A DNA stretch of 64,000 nucleotides from Smittia aterrima (GCA_033063855.1 CP093831.1:21390001-21454000), one strand, 5' to 3'. Positions 1-13,240 are shown, numbered from the stretch's first letter. Numbers and translations: made by a program. The notes: generated by a model not told the origin, from the sequence alone.

Positions 1-1
1 G

Positions 2-301
2 AAGGCAGCTGGAGAGAAGAAACCTGCAGCCAAGAAATCAGTTGCAAAGAAACCAAAGGCAGCTGGCAGCCCAACTAAGATCAAGAAGCCCGTTGCCAAG
101 ACAGCTAAGAAACCAGCAGTCGCCAAGCCCGCAAAGAAGGCACCAGCAAAGCCAAAGGCAGTCGCTTCAGCTAAGCCAAAGGTTGCCGCTAAACCAAAGA
201 AAGCAGCAGCTCCTAAAAAAGCTTCTCCAGCAAAGAAAGCAGCGGCACCGAAGAAGGCTCCCGCAGCAAAGAAACCAGTTGCTGCCAAGAAAGCAAAATA
301 A
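2..301 (+). CDS. His1: Histone H1, C-terminal tail (5' end outside window)
   Basis: This is the linker histone tail, which binds linker DNA and compacts chromatin. The frame starting at base 2 is open to a TAA at 299-301 and encodes about 99 residues made almost only of Lys, Ala, Pro and Val, with many KKP, AKP and PKK motifs typical of the disordered H1 C-terminal domain. The globular winged-helix domain lies to the left of the window. A histone 3' stem-loop 62 bases after the stop confirms a replication-dependent histone gene. It converges on the H3 gene. A different frame is also open here but its Gln/Arg/Ser-rich product is a shadow of the real one. Confidence 0.93.
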   Translation, partial: KAAGEKKPAAKKSVAKKPKAAGSPTKIKKPVAKTAKKPAVAKPAKKAPAKPKAVASAKPKVAAKPKKAAAPKKASPAKKAAAPKKAPAAKKPVAAKKAK

Positions 302-363
302 ACTAATTAATTTTATGCTTGTCGCCGTAACAAAATCTGACATGTTCAGATGCCCATTGAAAT

Positions 364-379
364 AGTCCTTTTCAGGACT
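364..379 (+). terminator. Histone mRNA 3' stem-loop of H1
   Basis: AGTCCT-TTTC-AGGACT is a perfect 6-bp stem with a four-base loop, the SLBP-binding element of non-polyadenylated histone mRNAs. A purine-rich stretch at about 391-405 (GAAAAAGAAAGAAAAG) fits the U7-binding downstream element. Confidence 0.93.
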
Positions 380-406
380 AACAAAAAAATTGAAAAAGAA
401 AGAAAA

Positions 407-970
407 GTTAATTAAACTAACTTGAAAAAATCGAGCAATGAAACTGGGAGCTGTGAATAAAATAAATAATCTTTAGGCATTTTTATACTGATTTTGAACT
501 GACAAACTTTTTATTTATTTTTGTACTTTAATTAACTTTTATAGGAAAATGTACTTTAATTAAGTTTTATAGAAAAATGTACTTTAATTAACTTTTTTTC
601 GCTTATAAATTCTGCGATCGCTTTAAGAACGTTGAAGCTACTGCGTCAGAAAAACTAAATGAAACAAATTTCTTCGAAAACGTAGTATAATTAACTTTAG
701 AAAAATGTACGTTAACTAACTTTTTTTAAATCTACTATAACTAATTTTTTTTTCTTAAATATTTTGCGTATTGGATGAGAACGAATCATCGTTGACGTAA
801 ATAAAAAAAACAAATTTATGAAAAATGTACTCTAATTAACTTTTTATAAAATCTACTATAATTAACTTTATTTTTCAAAATGTTTGACAGCCGTTTCATC
901 TGAAATTACATGATTAAACAATAAAATTCATTTTATTTCTTGAGATCATAAGTTAACTTAATTAATTTCT
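407..970. other. AT-rich H1-H3 intergenic spacer
   Basis: No coding signal is seen. The spacer holds a short tandem repeat (listed separately) and later degenerate echoes of it near 705-720 and 828-860. Confidence 0.7.
519..597. repeat. 28-bp tandem repeat, about three copies
   Basis: The core GTACTTTAATTAA recurs at 523, 551 and 579, a regular 28-bp spacing. Degenerate single copies follow near 709 and 832. Confidence 0.75.
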
Positions 971-990
971 TTTCTTTGTAATTTTTTTGT

Positions 991-1006
991 GGTCTTGAAA
1001 AAGACC
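991..1006 (-). terminator. Histone mRNA 3' stem-loop of H3
   Basis: On the minus strand this reads GGTCTT-TTTC-AAGACC, a perfect 6-bp stem and four-base loop 30 bases after the H3 stop. The AAAGAAA-type purine tract at 965-978 (minus strand) fits the U7 downstream element. Confidence 0.93.
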
Positions 1007-1035
1007 GTTTTGTATATTGACGAATGGAGATTAAT

Positions 1036-2330
<1,295 letters not shown>

Positions 2331-2377
2331 GCTAACTAACATCAAATTATCAGCTGCCTACAAAACAACATTAAAAC

Positions 2378-2393
2378 GGTCTTTTTCAAGACC
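2378..2393 (+). terminator. Histone mRNA 3' stem-loop of H4
   Basis: GGTCTT-TTTC-AAGACC, identical to the H3 element. A purine-rich stretch (AAAGAAAAGAAA) at about 2406-2418 fits the U7 downstream element. Confidence 0.93.
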
Positions 2394-2420
2394 AACAAAT
2401 AAATTTAAAGAAAAGAAATC

Positions 2421-2920
2421 AATTTGCTTCGACCAAAATTCATTTTACGAGAATAAAAATATAGTTTAATTAAATAAAAATATTGAAATCATTACATTAG
2501 GAGCCCTGAAAAGTATTTTTATTGAAATATTTGATGCCCAATGAGAGTTTTTATTTAATTGTTGAGAATAAAGAATCACGAGAATGAAAATTGTAGTTTA
2601 ACTAAATATAAAAGTCGCCCATAGAATTTTATTTAATTAAACTATTTGCTCCATGTACCCAGATAATTTTCATTTAATTCAAAGGAGAAATTCTTAGACG
2701 GAAGACACCAAAAAAATTAATTAAACTTTTTATTTCTGATTCGAATCACAGCGAAAATCTTCGAAACCTACAAAGCAAACTCACATTTCGGTTGCCGTCA
2801 AAGGCTTTTATTTTATTCGATTTCATGGGAGACGTATAAATAAATTTAATTATAGGGAATTTTAATAGGGAACTTTGGAAACAAGGAATAAATAATATTT
2901 CTTTGGAGCTTCTTTAATGT
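2421..2920. other. AT-rich spacer after the histone cluster
   Basis: No coding potential is seen. Repeated TTTAATTAAA-like words resemble those of the H1-H3 spacer. H2A and H2B are not on this side within the window. Confidence 0.6.
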
Positions 2921-2927
2921 CAGCCAC

Positions 2928-3430
2928 TTAACTTTCTTCCGGAATCAATTCTGGGAGATCTACTTTTGCACGCTTTCGCGATGGTTTAGGCATTTCAACC
3001 GTGTTTTCTTCTTGTTATGGTTCCTGTGTCTTTCCACGTCCCTTTCGAACAGCTCTCTTTGGAGTTTCTTTAACGTCTTCAACTAGATTTTCAAGCTGCT
3101 CAGATTCTTGAGTTTTTCCTCTGCCCTTTCGAACAGCGACAGCTCTTCTCGGAGTTACTTTAACTTCATTTGTTGCAACATCTTCAAGAGGATTTTCAAC
3201 TTGCATTGGTTCCTGAGTTTTTGCTTCACCCTTTCGAGAAGAAGCAGCTCTCTTTGGAGTTTCCTTAAATTCTGTTAGTAAATCGGCTTTCACAGCTACG
3301 AGTTTTGGTGTCGCTATTGGCTTCTCGATTGGCTCTGTAAATATCAATTGTAAAAATATATCATTCAATATTTTATTTATGCACTCACCTTCTTTAAGTC
3401 CTTCTTGTACGTGTTTACGATCGAGAGATG
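2928..3430 (-). pseudogene. Basic tandem-repeat protein, 3' exons, with in-frame stop
   Basis: I do not recognise this family. On the minus strand an exon from 3334 downwards encodes about three repeats of roughly 35-40 residues with the pattern KETPKRA..RKGRGKTQEP followed by an acidic ENL.EDV segment. A 54-bp intron (3335-3388, GTGAGT to TTTACAG) joins in phase to a short upstream exon at 3389-3430, itself preceded by a CACACAG acceptor. The earlier 5' exons were not found. The reading frame is cut by TAA at 3015-3017 but stays open for 28 further codons, with similar basic/acidic composition (KPSRKRAKV, LPELIPEES), to a second stop at 2928-2930. Either the protein is naturally truncated, or a nonsense change or sequence error has hit it. 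The basic repeats suggest a nuclear protein, which is inference. Confidence 0.45.
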
Positions 3431-6243
3431 CTGTGTGCGAAAATTGAAAAGAACTTCAAAGTTGGAAAATTCAAAATCGTTTATCTAAAATTTCAATCTA
3501 AAACTGAAAAATCAGGAAATTTTGAAAAGTCAAAACTGAAAAATGGAAAATTTCGTCCTTGCTTTAAAAGTCGAAACTAAAGTTTAAAACTAACATTCGG
3601 AAAAACTCAGATTTCAAAATAAAAATTTCGGAAAATTTGTCATTCAAAAAATAAAATTTTAAAAAGTCAAAGAAAATTCGGGAAAATGCTTCTTCGGGAT
3701 TTCCCGGAAAACTTGGGAAAAATACAAAATTTTGGGATCTTTGGGAAAACTTAAAGAAAAAAATTCAAAACTCAATTCAGGAGGCAAAGGTGATAAACGT
3801 CATAAAATTTATGATTCTTCAAGTTTTTCGTTTGATTTCTTATTGTCGCTTCAAGCTGCTTATTTCATCTTGAAATTCAAAGTTAGAGGTTCATACTGTC
3901 AGCGAAGATTTTCAATCCATTTTTCGATCGCTGTTGATCATTTCATGTAGTTCGGATCTTGACAAAACATCAATTACCTAGCTCCAACAACAACTACGGT
4001 CTTTTTCATCCTCTCGAACAAAAAATGTGAGAAAATGTTCTTGTTGGAGTAATAAACTACTTTGAGAAATATCAAATCTTCAAATAATGATTTATTTTCT
4101 CTTTTTCGAATTTTTCTCTTTTTATTTTAATTTTTGAACAAATCATTCGGACATTAAAAAGGAGACAAAAAATATTTCTACAAAGTTCAAATTAAATTCA
4201 AAAATGACTTTATGTCGAAATCTATTTCATTCTGATCGAAATCTCGAGAGTCTAAAATTCAAGAAAATTGATAAAAGTTATCATTTAAACAAAATCCAAG
4301 GAAGAAGTGCTTCACGTTTGAGGTTATCAATGGATATTTCATATCTTGTGATGATACTAAAATTAATGTTAAAAGCTCCTGAATATGTCTTTTCATCTTT
4401 CGAAAATTTAAGTCTTTTCTAATTTTTTTTATAGAAATTTCACTCGAGAACAGCTAATCTTTAATTCTGACGTGCTATAAATTCAAGACTTTCTCAGAAA
4501 AGATTTTCAAATGTTTAGCTGATCTTTCATTTCTTTGTGTCTTTTAAACGATTTTTAGCTCATCAGTCATCGGAGAATTAACATGATGTTCTCACTCATT
4601 TCACATTCTTGAGTTCTTGCTTTCGAAACTTGATTATCTTTTTTATTCGATACATTTATTATGAAACCTACAAAGCAAAGATGCTTCTGAATTTTATTCT
4701 TATTAGTTTGAAAATTTCAATGCTGAGAATCTTAGAATTTCATATTTAATTCAAATTTCTCTGCAAAGGTTTTTATTGAAAGCACTCAAGAAAGATGTGA
4801 ATTGCGTAAATTGTTCTAAAATCCTCATCATTTAATTGATTTTTGGTTTATTGCAAAGACTGAAAAAAAATTCAATTATCAAAGGTTTTGTGGAAGTAAA
4901 CGGCAATTGAGGATGAAATCACTGGATGGCTTCAAGTCTTCAAGTGGATTTATTTTCTATTTTCTTGTAAATTTCAATGAATAAATCGCAACCAGTCGAC
5001 GGTTGTCAATTGTTATGAAAATTCTTCTGAAACTTAGACTGCACATTGGATAGAAGCACGCTCTGACATCACACGCATTTCGTCAATACGCGGACTTCCC
5101 AAAACTTGAAATACGAGTATTGAAAATTTGTCGTAAACTTTTTAGTAAAATATTCATCGCCTCTCTAGAGAGTCTGACGTCATCTCATAGCTTAAACAAG
5201 GCAAAAAAAAATTGAAGTTATCAACCCGGTTTTGTTGGTGCTTCTTCTGCAGCGGTTTGGTCTCATCGATTGTCTCAAATCGTTCATTACATTCTGAAAG
5301 ATGTTCATGTCAAAGCCCTGTTACTGTGTTATTCATTTCGTTCTCGAAACTGGAATCCACTTTGGCATCTAACATTTTCGTTTATAAAATAGCGAAAACA
5401 CTTTTTAAAATCTCGGACCGCGTAAGACGTATTCTGAAAGAAGTTCTTTTATTCGCGAAAGTTCTCACATTTTGAATTTATAGAAATGATAAGCGATCTG
5501 GCCCTTATTTCATATAGGTCCTTTATCATCTCTGTAAATTTTCGAATGTCGAGCAATCATCGAGAAATCATCGTGAAAATGGTGTCAGCTAAAACTGTGA
5601 CGTTATTTCTAAATTTACAAAGTCATTCTATAACTGGTGTTAAAATCTTCTTTGGATTTTATCGAGGATCGAGGTATACTATGTTGATTAAACCCGTTAA
5701 TAATTTTTTTTTCGCTTACTATTTGTAAAGAAGTCCTTCTTGCTGAGCTGTATCGTTGGAGTTCCGGCTGAAATTCGTTGGAGTGAAGTTGGCGAATCTT
5801 CTTGCAAAAGCTCGGTCGTTGTTTCTCAACGGCTTCGGCGATGAGATGCAGAATTCGACAAAAGTCTGTGACCTTGCTGTAAATGTCTTGGATCTTAAAA
5901 ATTCTTGAATCACTAAAATGTTAATTAGAGTACATTTTCTTTAAAAAAAATGCTTAGAATTTATGTCTCAATTTGTGGATTTCAGATGGTGGGAAGAAAG
6001 AATATTTGATCTCATAACAGAAAGAATTTTTTCAAATTCCCTTCTGCAGGGTTGAGTACACATTTGAAGTAAACAATTGAATCAAAAAGATCGTTAGTGT
6101 TTCTTTATTAAAGAATTTTATTCTTCTAAATACTTAAACCAATTGCACAGCGCGGCAAATAAAATTGTCTTGTGAATCGTCTGATTAGAAAGAGAGTTTA
6201 AATAAATTTTGGGCGTGAAGATATCTTTGAAGGCCGTTTACTC
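3431..6243. other. No gene recognised
   Basis: AT-rich DNA. 3460-3780 is a run of degenerate AAAATTC/GAAAATT words. Short open frames here have no family resemblance, splice context or compositional signal. Confidence 0.6.
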
Positions 6244-7708
6244 CTAAAATATTTTGGGACATTTACTCCAATCCTGCTTTTGTTTGCATTCCCAATATTC
6301 GTTGGAATATTTGTAGACGAGTTCGCCAGCTTGATTGTCTTTCACTTGGCTGAACCACATTGGCTTCACATCGTTTTTAAATTTTCGACGCTCACGCTGC
6401 ATTTCTTCAAGTCGAACTTTTTCGCTATTTGATTTATCCCAGTCACCGTCTTCCATGAATCTAATTTAAGAAATTAATGAACAATTTATAGATGAAAGAT
6501 CCCAATTCAAGATACCTTTGGTCGGGTCGGTGCCGAGAATCCGTAGGAGCGACACCACCTTCCATCTCATTGAGCTGAGAAGCGAATACAGTAAAGTTGT
6601 AGTAAAGATGCGAGTCTGAAGGCGGCGCTCGTTTCTGCCAAATGATAGTTGATTGGTTGCCAGCTATCATCTCAACTTTTTCATCCCATTGTGCAGTTAA
6701 ATTTAGTTTTACATTGCCTTGTGAATCCGATATGACACCTTTCACAGTTCGCTGCTTTTCTTTACTAAAGAAAGAATTTGTTTGATAGTTCAAAACACAT
6801 TTCCATCCAGCAGCTTTTCCTTCGCCTAAGATAGTAACTTCCCCAGTCTGTTCGATATCTAAAATGTTGAAATCGTACTTAAGAAAACAAAATTATTTAA
6901 AATAAAAAACAAAGAGAACTTACACAGCTTTCCGATGATCAAGTTACGAACTGAAGTCGTAGGTTGGTTAAACGTAAAAGAGGTATTTGTCGATGTAAAC
7001 TCAACGCGAGAAAACGTTTTTGGTTCAGCAATTATCGAGCGGCCTTGGAATTTAGAAGTTAACTGAAATAAAAGTGGTTTCATTGAAGATCTAATTTAAA
7101 TTTTAAAGGAATTTACCTGAAGTTGTTGTGAACATTTCCAATTATTTCGAGACTCACAATATTGAGAGAGAATTGGAGGATGATGGCTAACTTGCTCGCT
7201 AATTAGCTTCCACCCCATGTCTTCATTTCGGTCACACTCAAAAGTCTCGCCAAGTAATGGATTGAACGGTTTGGCTATTCTTTCTGAAGTGGTTGAATAC
7301 GTTGATATTGTAAACGCCGCAACATGAGCTAGCTGAAGCAAAAGTTATTGTATTGAAGATCTAATTAAAATTATAAAGGAATTTACCTGCTCCGCAATAT
7401 CAGAACACGTCGCGGCGTCATCGAGTAATTCACTGTATTCAAAATTCTCAGCTGAGCTAAAATTTCAATAAGAAAAGTAAATATAAACACAAACAATCAC
7501 AAATAGATGAGTCAAACCGTTGCAACATAGATAATGGCTCGTTAAAGTTAACTGGAAGTGGAATCTTGGTCAGATCTTTTCCAATAAAACTTTTTATGAT
7601 CGACCATAGATTGAGGCTCTTGTCAGGCTTATCAGGGACTCTCAAGCGCCTCTTCTTCAAGTTGCCGTTCTCCAGATTTTCATCATGTGATTTTTTATTT
7701 TCAGCCAT
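6244..7708 (-). CDS. Osbp: Oxysterol-binding protein family, ligand-domain-only form
   Basis: Six minus-strand exons join in phase: 7708-7518, 7456-7387, 7332-7117, 7062-6924, 6858-6516 and 6460-6244, giving 391 residues. The product is one OSBP-related domain: LNLWSI and NEPLSMLQR near the start, then KPFNPLLGET, the family signature EQVSHHPP (residues 133-140), GWKC, APTDSR.RPDQR and a C-terminal EYWEC.QKQDWS typical of the OSBP subgroup. The family binds and transfers sterols and PI4P between membranes at contact sites. Full-length OSBP has about 800 residues with a PH domain, coiled coil and FFAT motif; none is seen here. An in-frame TAA at 7718-7720, just before the ATG, argues against a directly continuous upstream coding exon. 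Either a short isoform or a PH-less paralogue is possible. Confidence 0.88.
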
Positions 7709-9128
7709 ATCGATTTCTTATCAGCTATTTAATCCCTGAAGAAAGAATATTTTGAGCGTCGAAAAGGCACCTGAAATATGAAAATCGATTATTCTGCACA
7801 ATTAATTAATTGCGAAATAATTAATTTTTTTCCACCCACTTGTGTCTTAATATTTGCTTTTACGACGATATTGAGCGATGATTTTTATTCCATTGGAATT
7901 CAAATCAAAGGCTAATAATAACTTTAATGGCTTATAAAACTTTTTAATTAAAATATTTTCGCTTTTGTTTTTAATTTTTTTACTGAACTATCTTTGAAAA
8001 AATGTTGAAAACGTCCAAATTCATTTTTCACTGAACTATCTCATTGAAAACGACAAAATCAGTCGAGTTTGAAACGCCGTTGAATTCAGTCGCCGTTGAA
8101 GACGGGCCCGTCGGATAATTCCAATAACTTTTATCAGTCGAAAAAAAATTGCTCATAAACACATATCAATCGCCGTAGTTTTGATTTTCCGCTTTCAAAC
8201 GAGTTTTCGCCGTCGAACAAGAAATTTCAATCACAAAAGAAGGCGTATCGATTTTTGGTTTTCTGAGTTTCCTTGTGAATGTTGTGTTTTTTTTGTGACA
8301 CAAAAGATAGAGAAGTGGAAAAGAACGAGATAAGAGCTCGAAGTGTGGCTAAAGATATCATTCCTAATAAAAAATAAAATCTTTTTCAAGTTATGTGCAA
8401 TGATTAATAAATAAGCCGTGTTTTAAAACTGTAAAATCAACAACTCTTATTGGAATAGAGAAAGAGAAAATACATCAATCGACTTCTTGGACTTGTCCGC
8501 TGAGAACGTCTCGAGAAAGAGAGAGAAGAAAGAAGGTAAGTTCCATTGGATTCAGGATTGTGTTTAGATTACGTAGCAATCAAGTAAATTCACCATTTAG
8601 TATCACTATGGTAACTTCTTCCGCTTGCCGTCGAGAAAAAAGAAAATCAATACATTGGTCACTTCGCTACGTTCCATTAAATATTAAATCGAAAGTTTTC
8701 TAATCATGAAAAGAAAATTTAGATGAAAACGCGTTCATATGATCGTTTTCCAAACGAAAAAGCTCATTAATTTGTTCTCTTTTTTCTTGTACGTCCGGTT
8801 ATACCGTTGGAGTTAGTTCTCCAATTCTTCTTCAATGATTAACATAGTCGGTCTTCGGTCCATATGATTTTGTGTTAATTTGCACCGGGAAGCGAAAACG
8901 ATTTTTGTATTTATTCATTTAACTTCCGAAGACGATTTCATTAAATTTCCCGTTCAGACGCAAAATAAAATTTCGAACAAAACGAAAAAAAAGAATTTCA
9001 CAGTCAACGCGAAAGGACGTGAAGTTTACATCCCATAAATTGACAACAATTAAACTTAAATCTCGTTGATGTCTTGACATTTGCGAATATCAAGAGGAAA
9101 ACGACATTTCTGAGCTCGGCTTCGTGAT
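7709..9128. other. 5' flank of the OSBP-like gene, no other gene seen
   Basis: A TTTCAG acceptor just upstream of the ATG (near 7771, minus strand) suggests a non-coding first exon further upstream. No other coding signal is seen. Confidence 0.5.
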
Positions 9129-9790
9129 TCTCTACATTCCAGTTGTGCTACGTTTCGAATTGAATATCAGCATTCGTCGATACATAGATTTTCGCTTAAA
9201 TGCAATGTTTTTCAATTCGAGGATTTAATCGAAATCGATAGTTCAGCAGAACAAGCGTTGATCTATGACTTTATGGACTAAGATACCACTCAGTTTTTGC
9301 GTTCGTAGCAAATCTTCGAAGCAAACCACAAAGACAGAAGACAGTATACACGAAAAAGCAATTCTATATCGAAGGAGAGTCGTGAGCGAAGTTGAGAGAA
9401 CTTTTTTTTGTCGAGCATTCACGAGGAAAACCTGTTTTTTTTTCATTACCTTAACAATTTTAAGAACGGTTCTTCATCGTCCGAGGTTATCGTACAGGAA
9501 AGCGATGCGCACTTCATATTTCATGCAATTCGTTACAAATAAATGTTTCACCCCCGTAAAACGTTGCTTGACATTTATTGCCTCGATAAAGATGAGGCTT
9601 TTGACATTCGCGTAAAAATAGATTTTTTGCACGCTGCGTACGATTGCATTTTTTGCCTGAAAGAACAAAACAATTTCTAATTTTAGAATTTTACGAAACG
9701 AGGGCGTAGCGACAGATTTATGTGCATGTAAATGAACTTTAGTACAACAGCATTTTGCTAATTAAAATCTGAACAGCTTCGCGATGAGTC
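9129..9790. repeat. Diverged duplication, longer copy
   Basis: From CAGTTGTGCTACGTTTCGAA onward this block matches 10327-10780 in the same order and orientation. It contains a 116-codon open frame on plus (9265-9615) with no recognisable motif, which the second copy does not keep, so I do not call it a gene. Confidence 0.7.
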
Positions 9791-10326
9791 TCGCTCACTG
9801 TTGCTCTTCGAAACTTGTTTTTCTGCGCTTAACACTGACATTGTAAATTAGAATCTTTAATTTGCGTGTAGGGTGTTTCCATTTTGATAACAACGCTGAG
9901 GAAGATTTAACCTTTACTGATAAAGAAAAGAAAATTAGAAAATTTGTTCTTCTTGGTGAAATATTCTTTTATTATTCTCTGTACAATGAAAGTTTTCCTT
10001 TTGATATTTCAAACTTTCCATTGTCTCCTTAATTAAATTCTGGTCGATTTCTCGAGTGAAAAACTATAATTCGAAGAAGTTAAGAAATTAAATATATAAC
10101 GTTATGCATCTCCATGAAATGCTTTTCAGTTTCTTAATTTCACTATCATTTCTATGAAACTTTTTAATTAATCGGTTCTTTTTATCAATTAACAAGCATA
10201 TTTAATCATTCCCGAATGAAATACACTAGTCAATGTTCTTAAGAAAATCTGAAACAACTTTAGTTCAGCAAAAACATTTTTTAAATTGATTTTCAATTAA
10301 TTGATATACGAAATCCGTACAATGTA

Positions 10327-10780
10327 ACGCGAGATCTACTACATTCAGTTGTGCTACGTTTCGAATAAAAACTTGTTCATTTTTCGCTTAAATGCAATGT
10401 TCAATTCGAGGATTTAATCTTGTTCAGCAGAACAAGCGTCTATGACTTTTGCTAAGATAACTCATTTTTGCGTTCGTAGCAAAAAGCAAACCACAAAGAC
10501 AAGACAGTATACGAAAAAGATTTTATGAGTCGTGAGCACTAACTTTTTTGTCGAGCATTAAAAAAGCATTACCTTAACAATTTTATTCATCGTCCGATAT
10601 CATAGCGATACATAATGTTCGCAAATAAATGTTTCACAACTTGTTCATATTGCCTCGATTCTTTGACATTCTAAAATAGATTTCAATTATAGCTTTTAAT
10701 TTTAAGGCTAGCAACAAAGATTAAATGAATAGTACAACACTTTTGAATTTGACAAAGTCTCGATCTTGTGTGTGTAAATT
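10327..10780. repeat. Diverged duplication, deletion-eroded copy
   Basis: Same order of short matching blocks as 9129-9790 (for example GCTTAAATGCAATG, TTCAGCAGAACAAGCG, TTTTTGCGTTCGTAGCAAA, AGCAAACCACAAAGACA), separated by many small losses. Confidence 0.7.
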
Positions 10781-11831
10781 TCAATCCATAACAAGCAAGT
10801 AATTTACCTGTTTATCTATACATAAGAATAAATGTGACTTTTTGGATATTTCAAGAAATATTTTGAATGAATGCTTAAGTTCGAATCACAACGATGATGG
10901 GATTGTTAACTAATCTGTCGAAATCATTATCAAAACGAGCGTTTACATGAGAGAATTAGATTAATACGAACTGAACTTGAGTCCAAGTTTCATTTAATTA
11001 TTTAACGACTCAGTTGTTTCATTTCTCTCTTGTTTCAATGTCATTTGATTGAATTACAATCTGAAATGCTGTACGTTGATCATTATCGCTGCTGTATGAT
11101 GAAAGATTCTGTTACGAAGTTGAAGCTTCTAATTTTCGAGCTAATGAGAACATTAATTAAGAAATCGAATAACAGCACGATTGCTTAAGTGAGAAAGAAT
11201 ATTAACGAAATAAGAAAAGATTGAATGTTCACTGGAATTTTATAATAAAATAATTCCGCAAGATTGCGAATTTTCAAAAGTTTTATTATCGATTCAAGAA
11301 AATTACAAAACTAAAAGCAATTTTCTCTCTGAAAAATCTTCTAAACAAACTTTCCGTCCTTCATCAAACTCTGTTTCAGTTTATAGCCATCGCTGGAAAT
11401 CATCAAAAAGTCCATTAAACAATTACAGTCAACCGAATATTCAGCACAAAAGTGCCGTAAAAACGAAAGGGTTTATGGGATCTTAGTTTTCGGGTGTTTA
11501 TTTTAATCTGATCGATCAATGTTTAGTCTCAATCGATAGCTAGTTAAATGGCGCAACTTATTGTATCATTACTTTTGTTTCTAATTGATTCATTAAATTT
11601 AAATAAATTAACAAAGTTGACGCGCTTTTATTTTTGTGAAACGAGCAACGAGTGAGCACTTACTCTCTCTCACTGAACTTGAAAATTTTCATATTTAATG
11701 TTGACGCCTGTCATCTTTTAGTATCTTGAACGATTAAGCAACTCTTTGAGAACGAATTAAGATAAAAAGGATTGAAGTAATAAGAGAAGAAGTGAATAAA
11801 TTCTTAAGTTTAACTGATGAAGAAAAATATG
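10781..11831. other. No gene recognised
   Basis: AT-rich sequence without coding signal or obvious repeats. Confidence 0.5.
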
Positions 11832-11867
11832 CGTATTTGCCGGTCGATTTTTGCGTATTTGCCGCAG
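11832..11867 (+). repeat. Left terminal inverted repeat
   Basis: Holds two direct sub-repeats with core TGCGTATTTGCCG, a layout expected of double transposase-binding sites. Confidence 0.6.
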
Positions 11868-12133
11868 TTTGTAAATTGTAAATTTTTCACAACTTGCAAA
11901 TTCGAGCAAACTGATCATTTCCAGCAAATTTATCAAAACAACCTTTAATTAAACAATTTGATCAGCTTAAACAAGTTTTAACCGATAAAGTAATTTTGTT
12001 AACGATTGCAGTGATAATTCTTTTCTTTCTAAGTTATCTGTGAGTGGAGAAATATTGAAAATAGTGAATTGAAGTTAATTGTTATTGTTTCAGATCGAGC
12101 GGCTTGAGACATCAAAATCAAAAAATAATAACT

Positions 12134-12340
12134 ATGAGTGGACAAACGAAGCGTAAGAACAAACAATATTCACATGAGGATCTTCAGCAAGCACTTCAAT
12201 CAATCAAAGAAGCCGAACTTAAAGCTTGAGGAGCATCAAATCAGTTTAATATTCCGCTTCGCACAATACATCGAAATCTTCTTACAACATCGACAGAGAC
12301 CGCTGAAAAATATTACCAAAATCAAGAACGAGAAGGATGA
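12134..12340 (+). pseudogene. HTH_psq (pipsqueak-type) DNA-binding domain relic
   Basis: From ATG 12134 the frame reads MSGQTKRKNK, then YSHEDLQQAL, which matches the first helix of the pipsqueak helix-turn-helix. A TGA at 12227-12229 interrupts it. Beyond the stop the same frame resumes GASNQFNIP.RTIHR, the expected recognition-helix part, to a second stop at 12338-12340. The TGA stands where a basic residue is usual, consistent with a CGA-to-TGA change. A TTTCAG acceptor lies just upstream, so an earlier exon may have existed. In transposons such a domain binds the terminal repeats. Confidence 0.6.
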
Positions 12341-12579
12341 GGAGAAGACTGCAGCTAAGTGACGATCAGAGGAAGCCATACAACTGAATGAAAATCAAGA
12401 ATCGAAGAAGAAACGAGGACGTTTAACAAATTTCTAAATCCGTCACTATTCCTGAAATGTTTTTACTCGAAGATCAGAAATAAACCACTTGCTCTTTAAA
12501 TTAACTTTCTTTATTTCATTTCATCAATCAAAAGCCACAAAACATTATCAAGTTCACGATCGAAGTCCCATTCCTTTCA

Positions 12580-13240
12580 GCATTCGCCAACCTGTAAAAA
12601 AAAGAAACATTAGAAATGAATATTAAAGCTGAAATAGTGAATAAAAAGTGAAGAAAGTGATGATCATGCAAGAGACTAACAGTTTAAAATCTGAGTTAAA
12701 CCGAACAGAGGTCTCCTGGCCTCTACGATTTATGATTGCTATGCCTGATCATCACTCACTTCACTTTTTTCACTATTTTCACTCTACTCACCTGTTCGTT
12801 CCATCCGCTGATTGTTCTCTGCTTCTTGGTTCCATCCGTTGGTTCATCTCCGCTTCCTGGTCCTTCATCCGAGTCTATATGTACTTTGGGGTGACATCCT
12901 GAGTCCTAAAAGAAGAAAAAAACATTAAAATATTACAAGTTTTAAATCAAGTTTTTACTTACCTTCTGATCGTCCTGGAACTGCGCCTCCACTTCGCTCG
13001 CCTCACTCGATGATCCCTCTGCTCCTTTCGATGCTTGTCGTTCCAGTCCGCTCCGCTTTTCCGCTGATTTCGTTGATTTCCCGATGAGATTTCACTCGTT
13101 GAGACTCCAAATGTTGATGCTCCTCTAGACCTGAAAAGAAATAAAAAATTAGTTCAAAAACTTACTTGAAAGATGAAACTTACCACTTATCGTACTCTGC
13201 TGGCGACGCTAATCCTCTCCATCGACTTATTTAAGCTTGA
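12580..13240 (-). other. Possible spliced transcript on minus strand inside the transposon
   Basis: Good splice signals bound exons at about 13184 upward (donor GTAAGT), 13130-12963 (CTTTTCAG to GTAAGT), 12905-12792 (TTTTAG to GTGAGT) and 12593 downward (TTTACAG acceptor). One frame of the second exon reads RGASTFGVSTSE, which also recalls a pipsqueak-type helix. A different frame of the later exons is Ser/Asp/Glu-rich and ends shortly after the last acceptor. No single frame is open across all exons with recognisable content, so function and coding status stay open. Confidence 0.3.

Noticed and set aside
42..365. 107-codon Gln/Arg-rich open frame
   Set aside because: It is an out-of-frame reading of the histone H1 tail; the +2 frame gives the Lys/Ala/Pro sequence and a proper stop.
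4204..4422. 72-codon frame in AT-rich spacer
   Set aside because: Composition and lack of similarity look random.
5212..5475. 87-codon frame
   Set aside because: Begins on TTG, with no recognisable features or splice sites.
9265..9615. 116-codon plus-strand frame
   Set aside because: No motif or splice context, and the duplicated copy at 10.3-10.8 kb does not preserve the frame.
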